Source: Acidimicrobiia bacterium (lineage in GTDB: Bacteria; Actinomycetota; Acidimicrobiia; Spongiisociales; UBA5794). Taken from it: 54,740 nucleotides of DNA. The notes beneath the pieces are model-generated. The model worked only from the letters and a program-made list of their open reading frames with translations, was not told the DNA's origin and ran no database searches. Positions 27,719-35,439 of this stretch are shown in pieces. The stretch covers positions 1-54,740 of the forward strand of contig QJWC01000070.1 of NCBI GenBank assembly GCA_003235475.1, given 5' to 3'. The position numbers and the translations under genes are program-made. How positions within the stretch are numbered: position 1 is the stretch's first letter; each line of letters opens with the position of its first letter.

Positions 27719-28857
27719 AGGTCTGACCAGCGGTCTCCCTCGGCGAGGTCGATGATCGTCCACGCCATCGCGAGCGCTCCGTCGCGGATCATGCGCATTC
27801 CGTCTTCGGTGATGGTGTGCGCAGCGAATTCCTTCTGGTGGTTCACGGCCGGGTAGCAGTGCAGGTCGAGCATCGGGTGGATCGACGGCACGATCTGGCT
27901 GACGTTGCCCATGTCGGTCGATCCCGATGTCTTCGGTGGCAGATCCGCGAGTCGGTTGATGTCTCTGCCCAGGGCTCGCGAGTTCGCCTGATAGAGGTCG
28001 ACCATGACGGCGTTGTTGTCGATGGCGCTGTAGCGGTGGCCTCGGCGCTCGATCGTGTACGTGCAGCCCGTCGCGAGCGCGGCTGCTTCCATGCAGCGTT
28101 CGAACTTCGCCCTCACCTCGTCGAGCCGATCGTCGGTCTCGGCTCGGACGTTCCACACCATCGAGGTGTGATCGGGGATGACGTTCGGTGCGTCACCTCC
28201 CTCGACGATGATGCCGTGGACCCGATCTGAATCGAGGAGCTGCTGGCGGAGCGTCGAGACGTTGACATACGCCTGGACCGCGGCGTCGAGTGCGTTGACT
28301 CCGAGCTCCTTCGAGCTCGCTGCATGGGCTGCGTGTCCGTAGAAGTCGACTTCCAGATGCTCGATGGCGAGGAATGCGGGGTCGACCACGTCTCTCACGG
28401 AGGGGTGCACCATCATCGAGGCAGCCGCGTCGGCGAAGGCACCAGCGTCGATCAGGTCGACCTTGCCGCCGTAGTGCTCCTCTGCGGGCGTGCCGAGGAC
28501 TTCGACCCTGATGCCGAGTTCGTCGGCGAGCGGAGCGACTGCCAGGCCGGCACCGAGAGCCGCGGTGCCGATGATGTTGTGCCCGCATGCCTGCCCGACA
28601 CCGGGGAGGGCGTCCATCTCTGCACAAATCGTGACCTTCGGGCCGCTGGTGCCGGCGACCGCGCTGTACGCGGTGTCGAGTCCGTATGCCGGGTAGGTGA
28701 CCTCGAATCCGTTGGCACGGAGGAGTTCGACCATGCGCGACGAGGTCTGGAACTCCTTGTACGCGAGTTCCGGGTTCTCGTACATCCAGAGGGAGAGTTC
28801 CCGGAGCGCCTCTTCGTGGGTGTCGAATGTTGCTCTGGCTCGGTCCTTTGCGGTCAC
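27715..28857 (-). CDS. M20 family metallopeptidase/amidohydrolase (AbgB-like)
   Basis: A 380-residue M20D-type protein. It opens [36 protein letters not shown]. Metal-site residues include Cys91 and His93 in [10 protein letters not shown], Glu126/Glu127 in [16 protein letters not shown], and a late [19 protein letters not shown]. Relatives hydrolyse p-aminobenzoyl-glutamate or other N-acyl amino acids. GTG 28857 is chosen because the homology starts there. It converges with the amino-acid transporter operon, so a role in using amino-acid conjugates is possible but inferred. The 127-bp gap to lgt (28858-28984) holds nothing else I recognise. Confidence 0.85.
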   Translation of the reverse strand: MTAKDRARATFDTHEEALRELSLWMYENPELAYKEFQTSSRMVELLRANGFEVTYPAYGLDTAYSAVAGTSGPKVTICAEMDALPGVGQACGHNIIGTAALGAGLAVAPLADELGIRVEVLGTPAEEHYGGKVDLIDAGAFADAAASMMVHPSVRDVVDPAFLAIEHLEVDFYGHAAHAASSKELGVNALDAAVQAYVNVSTLRQQLLDSDRVHGIIVEGGDAPNVIPDHTSMVWNVRAETDDRLDEVRAKFERCMEAAALATGCTYTIERRGHRYSAIDNNAVMVDLYQANSRALGRDINRLADLPPKTSGSTDMGNVSQIVPSIHPMLDLHCYPAVNHQKEFAAHTITEDGMRMIRDGALAMAWTIIDLAEGDRWSDL

Positions 28858-28984
28858 GCGCTGCCTTTCGTCGCCCGACCGCTCGGAATAGGGTGGCCGG
28901 GTTGTCGGTTCGTCGTCCCAGCGAGCGTACATTTGTGTGTTTCGCTGAGCCGACAAGACGCAGTCTCCGTACCATGGGGCACCG

Positions 28985-29947
28985 ATGAACCTGCTCGCCG
29001 CAATTCCCTCGCCGTCGAACAACGTGATCGAACTCGGTCCGTTGACGATCCACTACTACGGGATCCTGATCGCTCTCGGTGTGATCGTCGCGATCGTCGT
29101 TTCCCGACTCCGGTACGTGCGGTTCGGGGGATCCGGCGAGATGTTCGAGAAGGCTGCGATCTGGACCGTCGTGATCGGGTTCCTTGGCGCCCGTATCGGG
29201 TATGTGAGCACCCACACAGGGCGCTTCACAGGTCGCCCGTGGGCTGCCCTGTACATCTGGGAGGGTGGGCTCGCCCTCTACGGCGGCCTCCTCGCCGGAG
29301 CCCTCACCCTCGTGTACCTGATGCGGAAGCACAACGGTGACGTCTTTGCGATCGGGGACTCGGTCGCGATCGGGATTCCGCTCGCGCAGGCAATCGGCCG
29401 GTGGGGGAACTACTTCAACCAGGAACTCTTCGGGACGCCCTCGGACCTGCCGTGGGCGATCATCATCGATCCTTCCAACCGTCCAGCCGAATATGCGTCA
29501 TTCGAGACGTTCCACCCGACCTTCCTGTACGAATCGTTGTGGAACGCCATCATCCTGGTTCCGATCATCCTGTGGCTCGAGAAACGGGGGAAGCTCGCGA
29601 AGGGGTCCGGCTTCGGCATGTACATCATGCTGTACGCCGTCATCCGGTTCCTCACCGAGCTGATCCGCACCGATACGACCTTCCGATTCCTCGAGATCAG
29701 CCGCAACGGATGGATCTCGATCGGTGCCATCCTGTTCGGTGCGATCTGGGTGTGGTACATGGAACGAAGGGGAGAGAGCCGGGTCCTGTATGGGATTCCG
29801 GTCCTCCTGTCGCCGCAGCCCGCCACGGTGTTCCCTGACGAGGAGCCGGAGCCCATGGACGACGTCGTCGAGCAGGACGAGCCAGGGGAGACCTCGACGA
29901 TCGACGCGAACCGCCCCTCCTGGTCCAGGAAACCACCAGACGCCTGA
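28985..29947 (+). CDS. lgt: Prolipoprotein diacylglyceryl transferase
   Basis: A 320-residue, seven-helix membrane enzyme that adds diacylglycerol to the lipobox Cys of prolipoproteins. It shows LGPLTIHYYGILIALGV (18-34), ARIGYVSTH, WEGGLALYGGLLAGAL (92-106) and the signature IGRWGNYFNQELFG (137-150, with Arg139, Asn142, Glu147). A C-terminal acidic, Pro-rich cytoplasmic tail (about 275-320) resembles other actinobacterial Lgt. Substrates in this window include the lipoproteins at 22240, 33782 and 37231. An inverted repeat B starts 5 bp after the stop. Confidence 0.95.
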   Translation: MNLLAAIPSPSNNVIELGPLTIHYYGILIALGVIVAIVVSRLRYVRFGGSGEMFEKAAIWTVVIGFLGARIGYVSTHTGRFTGRPWAALYIWEGGLALYGGLLAGALTLVYLMRKHNGDVFAIGDSVAIGIPLAQAIGRWGNYFNQELFGTPSDLPWAIIIDPSNRPAEYASFETFHPTFLYESLWNAIILVPIILWLEKRGKLAKGSGFGMYIMLYAVIRFLTELIRTDTTFRFLEISRNGWISIGAILFGAIWVWYMERRGESRVLYGIPVLLSPQPATVFPDEEPEPMDDVVEQDEPGETSTIDANRPSWSRKPPDA

Positions 29948-29951
29948 GGCC

Positions 29952-30000
29952 GATCCCCCTGGCTCCGCTGACGCTCGCCCGTCCCCCTTGAAAGGGGGAC
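29952..30000 (-). repeat. Dispersed repeat B, copy 3 (inverted)
   Basis: GATCCCCCTGGCTCCGCTGA, CGCTCGCCC, then GTCCCCCTTGAAAGGGGGAC. It starts 5 bp after the lgt stop and is the first part of a B-A-B cluster filling the gap between convergent lgt and the VOC gene. Confidence 0.9.
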
Positions 30001-30071
30001 GAATGTTTGGGACGTCCCTTTCAGGGATCGCAACGCGGAGCCTGCGCGCGGGGCGGACGATGTTGTTTTAC

Positions 30072-30122
30072 GTCCCCCCTTCAGGGGGGACGGCAGCGCA
30101 CGGAGTGCGGTGCAGGGGGGTT
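30072..30122 (-). repeat. Dispersed repeat A, copy 2 (inverted)
   Basis: GTCCCCCCTTCAGGGGGGAC, then GGCAGCGCACGGAGTGCGGT, GCAGGGGGGTT. Complement of the unit at 158-208, between two inverted B copies. Confidence 0.9.
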
Positions 30123-30140
30123 CGCAAGGTGGGGAGTGCC

Positions 30141-30187
30141 ATCCCCCTGGCTCGCTGACGCTCGCCCGTCCCCCTTGAAAGGGGGAC
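30141..30187 (-). repeat. Dispersed repeat B, copy 4 (inverted)
   Basis: ATCCCCCTGGCTCGCTGACG, CTCGCCC, GTCCCCCTTGAAAGGGGGAC. It ends 3 bp from the stop of the VOC gene at 30191. Confidence 0.9.
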
Positions 30188-30190
30188 GCG

Positions 30191-30553
30191 CTACGAGCCC
30201 GCTTGTTCGTCCTGCTGGAAGACGCCGACGATCATGCCCGTGGGATCGGTGAAGTAGCTCGCCCAGCCCATCGACGGGATCGCGAACTTGGGTACGACGA
30301 TCTCGCCTCCGGCCATGATGATCTTCGCGAGGTAACCGTCGATGTCGTCGACGCCGATCGTTGCCACGGTCAGGGGCTGGCCGTCCTCGGACACGGTGAA
30401 GCCGGTATCGATCCCCGGTTCGTCTCCGCTCGATGCGATGAAGTAGTCGTCGACGCCGAACGGCTGGGGATCCCAACCGAACACCTCTTTGTAGAAGGCG
30501 GTCGAGGCCTCAGGGTCCCCACTGTTGAACTCAATGTATTCGACGTATGGCAT
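30191..30553 (-). CDS. VOC (glyoxalase/bleomycin-resistance fold) protein
   Basis: A 120-residue protein of vicinal-oxygen-chelate fold: MPYVEYIEFNSGDPEASTAF, YKEVFGWDPQPFG, the second half KIIMAGGEIVVPKFAIPSMG and YFTDPTGMIVGVFQ. Members are metalloenzymes or small-molecule binding proteins; typical metal ligands cannot be fixed with confidence. Its start shares a base with the SRPBCC stop (30551-30555 reads TGATG on the coding strand), so it belongs to the ArsR-led three-gene operon. Confidence 0.85.
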   Translation of the reverse strand: MPYVEYIEFNSGDPEASTAFYKEVFGWDPQPFGVDDYFIASSGDEPGIDTGFTVSEDGQPLTVATIGVDDIDGYLAKIIMAGGEIVVPKFAIPSMGWASYFTDPTGMIVGVFQQDEQAGS

Positions 30554-30999
30554 CAGCCCTCCTCGGCAATCACGAACCCTGCGAACACCCCGAGGATCTC
30601 ACGGGTGCCCTCGCCGTAACCCTCGGCCACCTCATCGCTCGGGAAACCTGTGTGGTTCACCATGACGGTGGTCGTGTCGCCATTCTGGACGAACCGCACG
30701 TGCACCGTGCTCGCGCTCGGCCAGTCGGGTCCCTTCCACGTGTAGACGATCTCGTTGGGTGGGTCGTAGGTCTCGACCGTCCCGATCTCGTACTCGGAAC
30801 CGTCCTCGAACGCCTCGTAGAACCTTCCGCCGGCCCTTGCTTCGAATCGGATGTGCGCTGGCGACGTGGACTCGGGGGCGAACGAGTACCGGTACTTCTC
30901 GCCTCGCCTCGGCCACCATTCGTCGATCCGGTTCACGTACACGTTGAACACGGTCACGCGGTCGGCGACGATGTCGATCTTCTCGTTGACTTCAGCCAT
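30553..30999 (-). CDS. SRPBCC (AHSA1/START-like) domain protein
   Basis: A 148-residue protein with the AHSA1 pattern: VTVFNVYVNRIDEWWPR near the N-terminus, ARAGGRFYEAFEDGSEYEIG, VETYDPPNEIVYTWKG, and a C-terminal helix GYGEGTREILGVFAGFV. Such proteins bind hydrophobic ligands or resemble the Aha1 cochaperone domain. Its start overlaps the ArsR gene by 8 bases. The ArsR-SRPBCC pair is a recurring arrangement in bacteria, where the ArsR regulates its neighbour; ligand unknown. Confidence 0.87.
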   Translation of the reverse strand: MAEVNEKIDIVADRVTVFNVYVNRIDEWWPRRGEKYRYSFAPESTSPAHIRFEARAGGRFYEAFEDGSEYEIGTVETYDPPNEIVYTWKGPDWPSASTVHVRFVQNGDTTTVMVNHTGFPSDEVAEGYGEGTREILGVFAGFVIAEEG

Positions 31000-31315
31000 T
31001 GGCCTCCTCCTCCACGAGCTTCTTGAGCGCTCCGAGCGCCTCGCGCCATGTCTCGCCGACCTCCTCGAGCCATCCCTCGGCTTCGTCGAAGGCGTTCGGG
31101 TTGAGCGAGTACCGGCGCTCCCTTCCAGACTTCTTGTTGGTCACGATCCCCGCATCAGAAAGCACGCGCAAGTGCCGGGAGATGGCCGGGCGCGTGATGT
31201 CGAACGGTTCGGCGAGCGCGGAGACCGTCGCGGGGGCATTGGCGAGCCGCTGAACGATCCTGCGACGTACCGGGTCGCCGAGTGCGGTGAAGGTGCGATC
31301 GAGTGTTGTCTGCAT
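30992..31315 (-). CDS. ArsR family winged-helix repressor
   Basis: A 107-residue regulator: TFTALGDPVRRRIVQRLANA (9-28), recognition helix region DITRPAISRHLRVLSDAGIV (39-58), wing NKKSGRERRYSLN (60-72), and an acidic C-terminal helix. No Cys residues are present, so it does not use the classic thiol metal site and belongs to the non-metal subgroup usually paired with SRPBCC genes. It heads the operon and is almost certainly autoregulated through two palindromes directly upstream. Confidence 0.92.
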   Translation of the reverse strand: MQTTLDRTFTALGDPVRRRIVQRLANAPATVSALAEPFDITRPAISRHLRVLSDAGIVTNKKSGRERRYSLNPNAFDEAEGWLEEVGETWREALGALKKLVEEEANG

Positions 31316-31317
31316 AC

Positions 31318-31357
31318 GTAACCCCTCGGTTACCGATAAAGGTAACGAAACGGTTAC
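31318..31357 (-). promoter_or_regulatory. Two ArsR-type operators, GTAAC-N6-GTTAC
   Basis: Perfect inverted repeats GTAAC-N6-GTTAC at 31318-31333 and 31342-31357, 24 bp apart centre to centre. The first is 2 bp before the ArsR start codon, near the expected transcription start; the second sits between the -35 and -10 boxes. Tandem palindromes spaced near two helical turns fit cooperative autorepression by ArsR. Confidence 0.75.
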
Positions 31358-31367
31358 GTGTTGTCAA
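31339..31367 (-). promoter_or_regulatory. Promoter of the ArsR-SRPBCC-VOC operon
   Basis: On the minus strand a perfect -35 TTGACA (31367-31362), 17-bp spacer, and TACCTT (31344-31339). Overlaps both palindromes. Confidence 0.65.
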
Positions 31368-31432
31368 GGCGAACGCGAAGAAGGGGAGCGGTGTGGTTCC
31401 GCTCCCCCTCGCTGATGCTTCTGGATCCGGGC

Positions 31433-32392
31433 TCAGTTGCCGTATTGCGGTCCGGACGTGTCGGCTCGCTGGCCGCCGGAGCTCGTATCGCCCTGGGCGT
31501 CCTTGAACAGCTCACCGATCGCACCGATGCTCGCAAGCACACCCGATGTCTCGAGCGGCAGGTAGATCTTCGACGCTTGCCCGTCTGCGATCGTCCCGAG
31601 GGTCTCGAGATACCGAATTGCGATGAGGTCAGGCGTCGGGTCACCCGTGTGGATGGCGCCGTACACACGCTCGATCGCGCGGCCTTCGCCCTCTGCGACG
31701 GTCTCCTTCTGGTACCGCTCGGCGTCAGCGACTTCCTTGATCGCCTGTGCCTGGCCCTCGGCGTCGAGGATGCGGGACTGCTTCACGCCTTCGGCGCGGA
31801 GGATCTGTGCCCGCTTCTCACCCTCTGCCTCGGTGACCTGTGCACGGCGGTCGCGCTCTGCCTTCATCTGACGGTGCATCGCGTCCGTGACGTCGGCTGG
31901 CGGGTCGATCCGTTGGATCTCGACACGAACGACCCTCGTACCCCACACATCCGTGGCCTCATCGAGGATCACACGCAGCTCGGTGTTGATCTTCTCACGA
32001 GAGGTGAGGGCCTCGTCGAGGTCCATGTCACCGACGACGTTACGAAGGTTGGTCTGTGCCAGCTTCGTTGCGGCGATGATGAAGTTCGCCACGTTGTAGG
32101 CGAGCTTCACCGGGTCGGTCGCCTGGTAGTAGACGACGGCGTCGACGGTGACCACGACGTTGTCCTTCGTGATGACTTCCTGAGGCGGGACGTCGACGAC
32201 CTGCTCACGCATGTCGATCTTCCGAACCCGCTCGATGAACGGCACGATCATCTGGAAGCCCGGATCGAGTGTCTTGCGGAATCTTCCGAACCGCTCGACG
32301 AGCCCCTGCTCGTACTGCTGGACGATCTTGACGGCGAGTGCCACATAGATGATGAGCACCAGTATCAGGACCAGAACGATCCCTGCTGCCAT
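31433..32392 (-). CDS. SPFH/band-7 membrane protein (stomatin/paraslipin-like)
   Basis: A 319-residue protein: one N-terminal membrane helix (about 3-24), the SPFH domain starting [20 protein letters not shown], with [16 protein letters not shown] and [20 protein letters not shown], then a charged coiled coil (about 170-235, repeated AEGE/AEGV/AEGQ units) and a Gly/Ser-rich tail. These proteins oligomerise on the membrane and scaffold proteases and microdomains. It follows an NfeD-domain protein by 30 bp with a GGGAGGAG ribosome-binding site; NfeD and SPFH proteins commonly occur together. Confidence 0.92.
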   Translation of the reverse strand: MAAGIVLVLILVLIIYVALAVKIVQQYEQGLVERFGRFRKTLDPGFQMIVPFIERVRKIDMREQVVDVPPQEVITKDNVVVTVDAVVYYQATDPVKLAYNVANFIIAATKLAQTNLRNVVGDMDLDEALTSREKINTELRVILDEATDVWGTRVVRVEIQRIDPPADVTDAMHRQMKAERDRRAQVTEAEGEKRAQILRAEGVKQSRILDAEGQAQAIKEVADAERYQKETVAEGEGRAIERVYGAIHTGDPTPDLIAIRYLETLGTIADGQASKIYLPLETSGVLASIGAIGELFKDAQGDTSSGGQRADTSGPQYGN

Positions 32393-32422
32393 GGCGATCT
32401 CCTCCCTTTCTTCCTTGAATTC

Positions 32423-33205
32423 CTAGTTGTTCGAGCGCTTGACGACGAGGCGGGCGCCTCGCACCTCGACAACGGTGACCTCGGCATCGACGTCGATGTC
32501 CGGTCCGTCGGTCGTAGCGCGCCAGTCCTCGGTCCCCATCATCACGCGGCCCGTACCGGTCGCACGGCTGACAGGCTCGGTGACCCTGGCGGATGCGCCG
32601 ATGTATCTGGCGGCACCGACAGGGAGGAGCCCACCGCTCCGGTCCTTGTGGGCGAATTGCTGAAGCAGCCAGAGTGCCAGCACCGACACGAGCACGAACA
32701 CGATGATCTGGACGGTGGGGGCGATCGATGCGAGCGCGAGGATTCCGGCTGCCGCCGCGCCGATGGCAAACGGCAACAGGAAGAACCCTGCGGTGAACAT
32801 CTCGCCGATCGCGAGCAAGGCGGCCGCGACGAGCCATACGCCGACCCACATCGCCTGGTCGGTACCGCTGTCGGCGGGGCCGAACACGGCGACCAGGGTC
32901 ACGAGGGCAGCGATTGCAAGCGCACCGACCCAGAGGGCCCATCGCGATGCGCGGCTCTCGGGGAGGGTGTCGGTCATGACCCTCGGCGTTGGCTTGGGGC
33001 CACGGAAGGCCATCGCCCACTCCTCGGCGAACGCCTCGATGTCAGGTCCTGTGACCATCTCGATCGACTTGCCTGCCGCGGCTGCCTCCTCGAGATGCGT
33101 GCGGAGCTCGCCGGCCATCTCGTCGACGGCGACGGCGGTGACGCCGGATCCACTCCAATATCCCCGGCACCGCTCGACGACTTGATCCAATGACAATCCG
33201 GTCAC
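32423..33205 (-). CDS. HAAS-type N-terminal domain fused to NfeD membrane protein
   Basis: A 260-residue protein. Residues 1-70 (LSLDQVVERCRGYW then VDEMAGELRTHLEEAAAAGK, DIEAFAEEWA) resemble the helical HAAS/DUF1700-type domains encoded beside PadR regulators. Four or five membrane helices follow (about 89-109, 119-138, 141-160, 165-182), and the C-terminus (about 200-260, with VTEPVSRATGTGRVMMGTED and DVDAEVTVVEVRGARLVVKR) is the NfeD OB-fold. GTG 33205 overlaps the PadR stop by four bases. Likely role: membrane partner of SPFH, with the N-terminal domain linking to PadR. The fusion is unusual in my experience. Confidence 0.8.
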   Translation of the reverse strand: MTGLSLDQVVERCRGYWSGSGVTAVAVDEMAGELRTHLEEAAAAGKSIEMVTGPDIEAFAEEWAMAFRGPKPTPRVMTDTLPESRASRWALWVGALAIAALVTLVAVFGPADSGTDQAMWVGVWLVAAALLAIGEMFTAGFFLLPFAIGAAAAGILALASIAPTVQIIVFVLVSVLALWLLQQFAHKDRSGGLLPVGAARYIGASARVTEPVSRATGTGRVMMGTEDWRATTDGPDIDVDAEVTVVEVRGARLVVKRSNN

Positions 33206-33534
33206 GTGATCGCTCCCTTCAACACCTGGTCCACGCCGTCCCTGAGGCCGGACCACTCCTCTTTCCATTCCTTGAGTCGTTTTCGCCCCTCGGGGGCGAT
33301 GCGGTAGTACTTGCGTGGCGGACCCGATCCATCGGCCTCGACGAAGAATCCCTCAATGAGGGAGTTCCGCTGCATGCGGGAGAGGGTGGGGTAGATCGAA
33401 CCCTCACTCGTCAATTGGAGGCCGCGTGTCGCGAGCTTGTCTGCCATTTCGTATCCGTAGCTCGGTTCTTCCTCGATGATCGCCAGCAGGCACATGTCGA
33501 GTACGCCCTTCAGGAGCTGACTTCGATGATCCAT
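33202..33534 (-). CDS. PadR family transcriptional regulator
   Basis: A 110-residue winged-helix protein: LLKGVLDMCLLAIIEEEPSY (7-26), GYEMADKLATRG, SEGSIYPTLSRMQRNSLIEG (43-62), wing PPRKYYRIAPEGRKRLKEW. PadR proteins repress membrane-stress or phenolic-response genes. First gene of PadR-HAAS/NfeD-SPFH, coupled to the next gene by GTGA, so autoregulation is expected. Confidence 0.9.
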   Translation of the reverse strand: MDHRSQLLKGVLDMCLLAIIEEEPSYGYEMADKLATRGLQLTSEGSIYPTLSRMQRNSLIEGFFVEADGSGPPRKYYRIAPEGRKRLKEWKEEWSGLRDGVDQVLKGAIT

Positions 33535-33543
33535 CTGTGGACT

Positions 33544-33587
33544 ACCTAACGTCGTTGGTTATCGCATGTGAGAGAATACCTTGTCAA
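33544..33587 (-). promoter_or_regulatory. padR promoter with palindromic candidate operator
   Basis: Minus-strand TTGACA (33587-33582), 17-bp spacer and CGATAA (33564-33559). Downstream of the -10 an AACGACGTT palindrome (33556-33548) lies within a longer imperfect repeat 33544-33560, 14 bp before the start codon. A second TTGACA (33618-33613) with TATCTG 17 bp later suggests a tandem promoter. Confidence 0.5.
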
Positions 33588-33638
33588 CACAGATATCAAG
33601 GATTGGCGACATTGTCAACCCGCAACCGCGGGCGAGGT

Positions 33639-33687
33639 AACCCCCCTGCATCGCACTCCGTGCTCTGCCGTACCCCTGAAGGGGGAC
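33639..33687 (+). repeat. Dispersed repeat A, copy 3
   Basis: AACCCCCCTGCATCGCACTC, CGTGCTCTGCCGTACCCC-TGAA-GGGGGAC. Lies between the padR promoter and repeat B. Confidence 0.9.
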
Positions 33688-33735
33688 GAGAATTGTCCTG
33701 GTCGCGCTCGACGAGCCGACTCGAGCGTTGGACAC

Positions 33736-33783
33736 GTCCCCCTTTCAAGGGGGACGGGCGAGCATCAGCGAGCCAGGGGGATC
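33736..33783 (+). repeat. Dispersed repeat B, copy 5
   Basis: GTCCCCCTTTCAAGGGGGAC, GGGCGAGCATCAGCGAGCC, AGGGGGATC. The last bases overlap the stop codon (33782-33784) of the lipoprotein gene, so the gene ends inside or exactly at the repeat edge. Confidence 0.9.
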
Positions 33784-34687
33784 ATGGGCAGGTGGGGCGC
33801 CAGTCGGTCTCTCCGTACACCGCAGCAGCGATCGCATAGAGGGTCGGGTCGTACTCGCGCAGTTCGTCGCGGGTGTTCACGTGGTTGTGCTCCGAGTTTG
33901 GTTCGCGGTCCGCGGCGTTGTCCTCGATGTTGACGTCGAAGAAGGACTGCGTTCCCTCCATCCAATACTCGTCGCGGTTGATCTCTGCGAGGGTGTTCGC
34001 CCAGAGCCCGGCCGCGATCGCCTTGCCGTACGCACGGTCGATGGCCGCAGCGGTGGCCGGGTCGACGACATCGAGCCCGAAGCGGCGGATCGTGAGTGCG
34101 AACGTCCGCACGAAGATGTCCTCACCCCCGTAGAAGTCGTCGTCGTAGCAGAGGAGGTTCTCTTCGCCGCCAGCGAAGAGGGGGAGTTCAGCCGTTCCCG
34201 GGAAGCTGCGGCCCCGTCGGCGCCAGTCTGTCCCGGGGTACAGGTCGTAGAGCTTCGTGAACTCGGGCATCCGATCGATCCTCGTCCCCGACGGCACGAC
34301 CCTGCCTTCGATGGCCGTCTCGAGAAGGGCGGCCATGAGGTCAGGCCGGAACTCGAGCATGTGGAACACGCGGTCCGCTTCGGCGTCGAGTGCCGCTGGC
34401 GGGACGCCCTCGCCTGCCTTGAGGGGGATACCGAGCACCGTGCATCCCTGAGGATTGGTCTCGTCACCCGTTGGGCCGACCACGCACTCGTTCGTCGGTG
34501 GTGGCTCGGTTGTGGTGGTGGTGGTCGGCGGAACCGTCGTTGTGGACGTTGATGTGGTCCCCGGGTCGAGCGTTGTCACGGGCGCCGGTTCGGTGGTCGA
34601 GGTGGTTGTTTCGGGAGGCTCGGTGTTCGACGTGCAGGCCGACCCGACGATCGCGAGAGCAACGAGCATTGGGACCAGGGGGCGCAT
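33782..34687 (-). CDS. Secreted lipoprotein; probable inactive relative of a zincin-like family
   Basis: A 301-residue lipoprotein. Signal peptide 1-17 with lipobox VGSAC (Cys18), then a Thr/Pro-rich linker to about 65. The rest contains AELPLFAGGEENLLCYDDDF then YGGEDIFVRTFALTIRRFGL (187-206), AAGLWANTLAEIN and REDEY-like NRDEYWMEGTQSFFDVN (237-253). From memory, related bacterial proteins have HEFAH where this one has RTFAL (194-198) and EYWAEG downstream; if so, the zinc-binding HExxH is lost and only the Glu region remains. I do not know a function. ATG 34687 is chosen for the signal peptide. The stop touches repeat B. Confidence 0.65.
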   Translation of the reverse strand: MRPLVPMLVALAIVGSACTSNTEPPETTTSTTEPAPVTTLDPGTTSTSTTTVPPTTTTTTEPPPTNECVVGPTGDETNPQGCTVLGIPLKAGEGVPPAALDAEADRVFHMLEFRPDLMAALLETAIEGRVVPSGTRIDRMPEFTKLYDLYPGTDWRRRGRSFPGTAELPLFAGGEENLLCYDDDFYGGEDIFVRTFALTIRRFGLDVVDPATAAAIDRAYGKAIAAGLWANTLAEINRDEYWMEGTQSFFDVNIEDNAADREPNSEHNHVNTRDELREYDPTLYAIAAAVYGETDWRPTCP

Positions 34688-34735
34688 TCGGGCGAGGATA
34701 CGGCCAGCGGGGTGCTTGCGGGAGTGGACGCGAGA

Positions 34736-34764
34736 CCGGGGATCAGGAGTGACCTGATCCCCGG
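34736..34764. other. Strong intergenic hairpin upstream of sigma module 1
   Basis: A 12-bp perfect stem (34736-34747 with 34753-34764), loop AGTGA. The flank ACGCGAGACCGGG (34728-34740) recurs exactly at 38218-38230, also at the base of a hairpin upstream of sigma module 2. Lies between divergent genes. Confidence 0.7.
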
Positions 34765-34816
34765 GCGCTGACGACGACCCCCGTCTGTCGTGCATTCATG
34801 GCCATGACACGCTTGA

Positions 34817-34844
34817 GTCGGACACGCCAGAATGAATGTCCGAC
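34817..34844. promoter_or_regulatory. Inverted repeat GTCGGACA-N12-TGTCCGAC before sigma gene 1
   Basis: Perfect 8-bp inverted repeat at 34817-34824 and 34837-34844, 38 bp before the sigma start. The right arm begins the bipartite motif TGTCCGA...GATCCGG (34837-34859) shared with the other two sigma genes. Candidate operator or ECF promoter. Confidence 0.6.
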
Positions 34845-34881
34845 GGGCGTGTGATCCGGCAATGAACCTGTTGAGCGAGGA

Positions 34882-35439
34882 ATGGCGACCGTGAGCAAGA
34901 AGGCTCAATTCGAGAGGCTCTACCGGGCACATGGGCAGGCGGTGTACCGGTATTGCCTGCGGCGCACCTCGCGGGACGATGCGAAGGATGCAATGGCCGA
35001 TGTGTTCGCCGTGGCGTGGCGGCGGTTCGATTCGATCCCGAACGACGAGGGACAGTTGCCCTGGCTGTACGCCGTCGCGAGGAATGTGCTCAGCGATCGG
35101 AGACGGTCGCACCGGCGACGCGACCGCCTGACCGCGAAGATCGCTTCTCACGCACCAGAGTCGGTGGAAGGCCCTGAGACCCAGGTCGTGCGGTCCGCTG
35201 AGTATCAAGCCGTGGTCGAGGCGATTGGGAAGCTTCCGCAGACCGACCAGGAGATCATTCGGCTGATCGAGTGGGAGGGTCTCGAGCGTGAGCAGGTGGC
35301 CACCATGATGTTCGTGAGTCGCGCTGCCATCGACAAGCGCATGGCCAGGGCCTACAAGAAGCTCGAGCGTCTGCTCAAGCCCGAGATCAGAGATGTACGA
35401 ACGACCCCCGTGACGATCGAAGAAGGAGGTGAGGCATGA
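34882..35439 (+). CDS. ECF-type RNA polymerase sigma factor 1
   Basis: A 185-residue sigma70-family ECF factor. Region 2: FERLYRAHGQAVYRYCLRRT, DAKDAMADVFAVAWRRFDSI, LPWLYAVARNVLSDRRR (10-77). Region 4: LPQTDQEIIRLIEWEGLERE then QVATMMFVSRAAIDKRMARA, YKKLERLL (116-165). No extra C-terminal domain beyond about 20 residues. The ATG at 34882 opens the frame; TGA overlaps the partner gene start (ATGA 35436-35439). It closely resembles sigma 2 at 38385, so these are duplicates. Probably autoregulated through the shared upstream motif. Confidence 0.93.
   Translation: MATVSKKAQFERLYRAHGQAVYRYCLRRTSRDDAKDAMADVFAVAWRRFDSIPNDEGQLPWLYAVARNVLSDRRRSHRRRDRLTAKIASHAPESVEGPETQVVRSAEYQAVVEAIGKLPQTDQEIIRLIEWEGLEREQVATMMFVSRAAIDKRMARAYKKLERLLKPEIRDVRTTPVTIEEGGEA

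Noticed and set aside
29952-30187. CRISPR array
   Set aside because: Only three units of two different types, unequal spacing, hairpins inside each unit, no cas genes.
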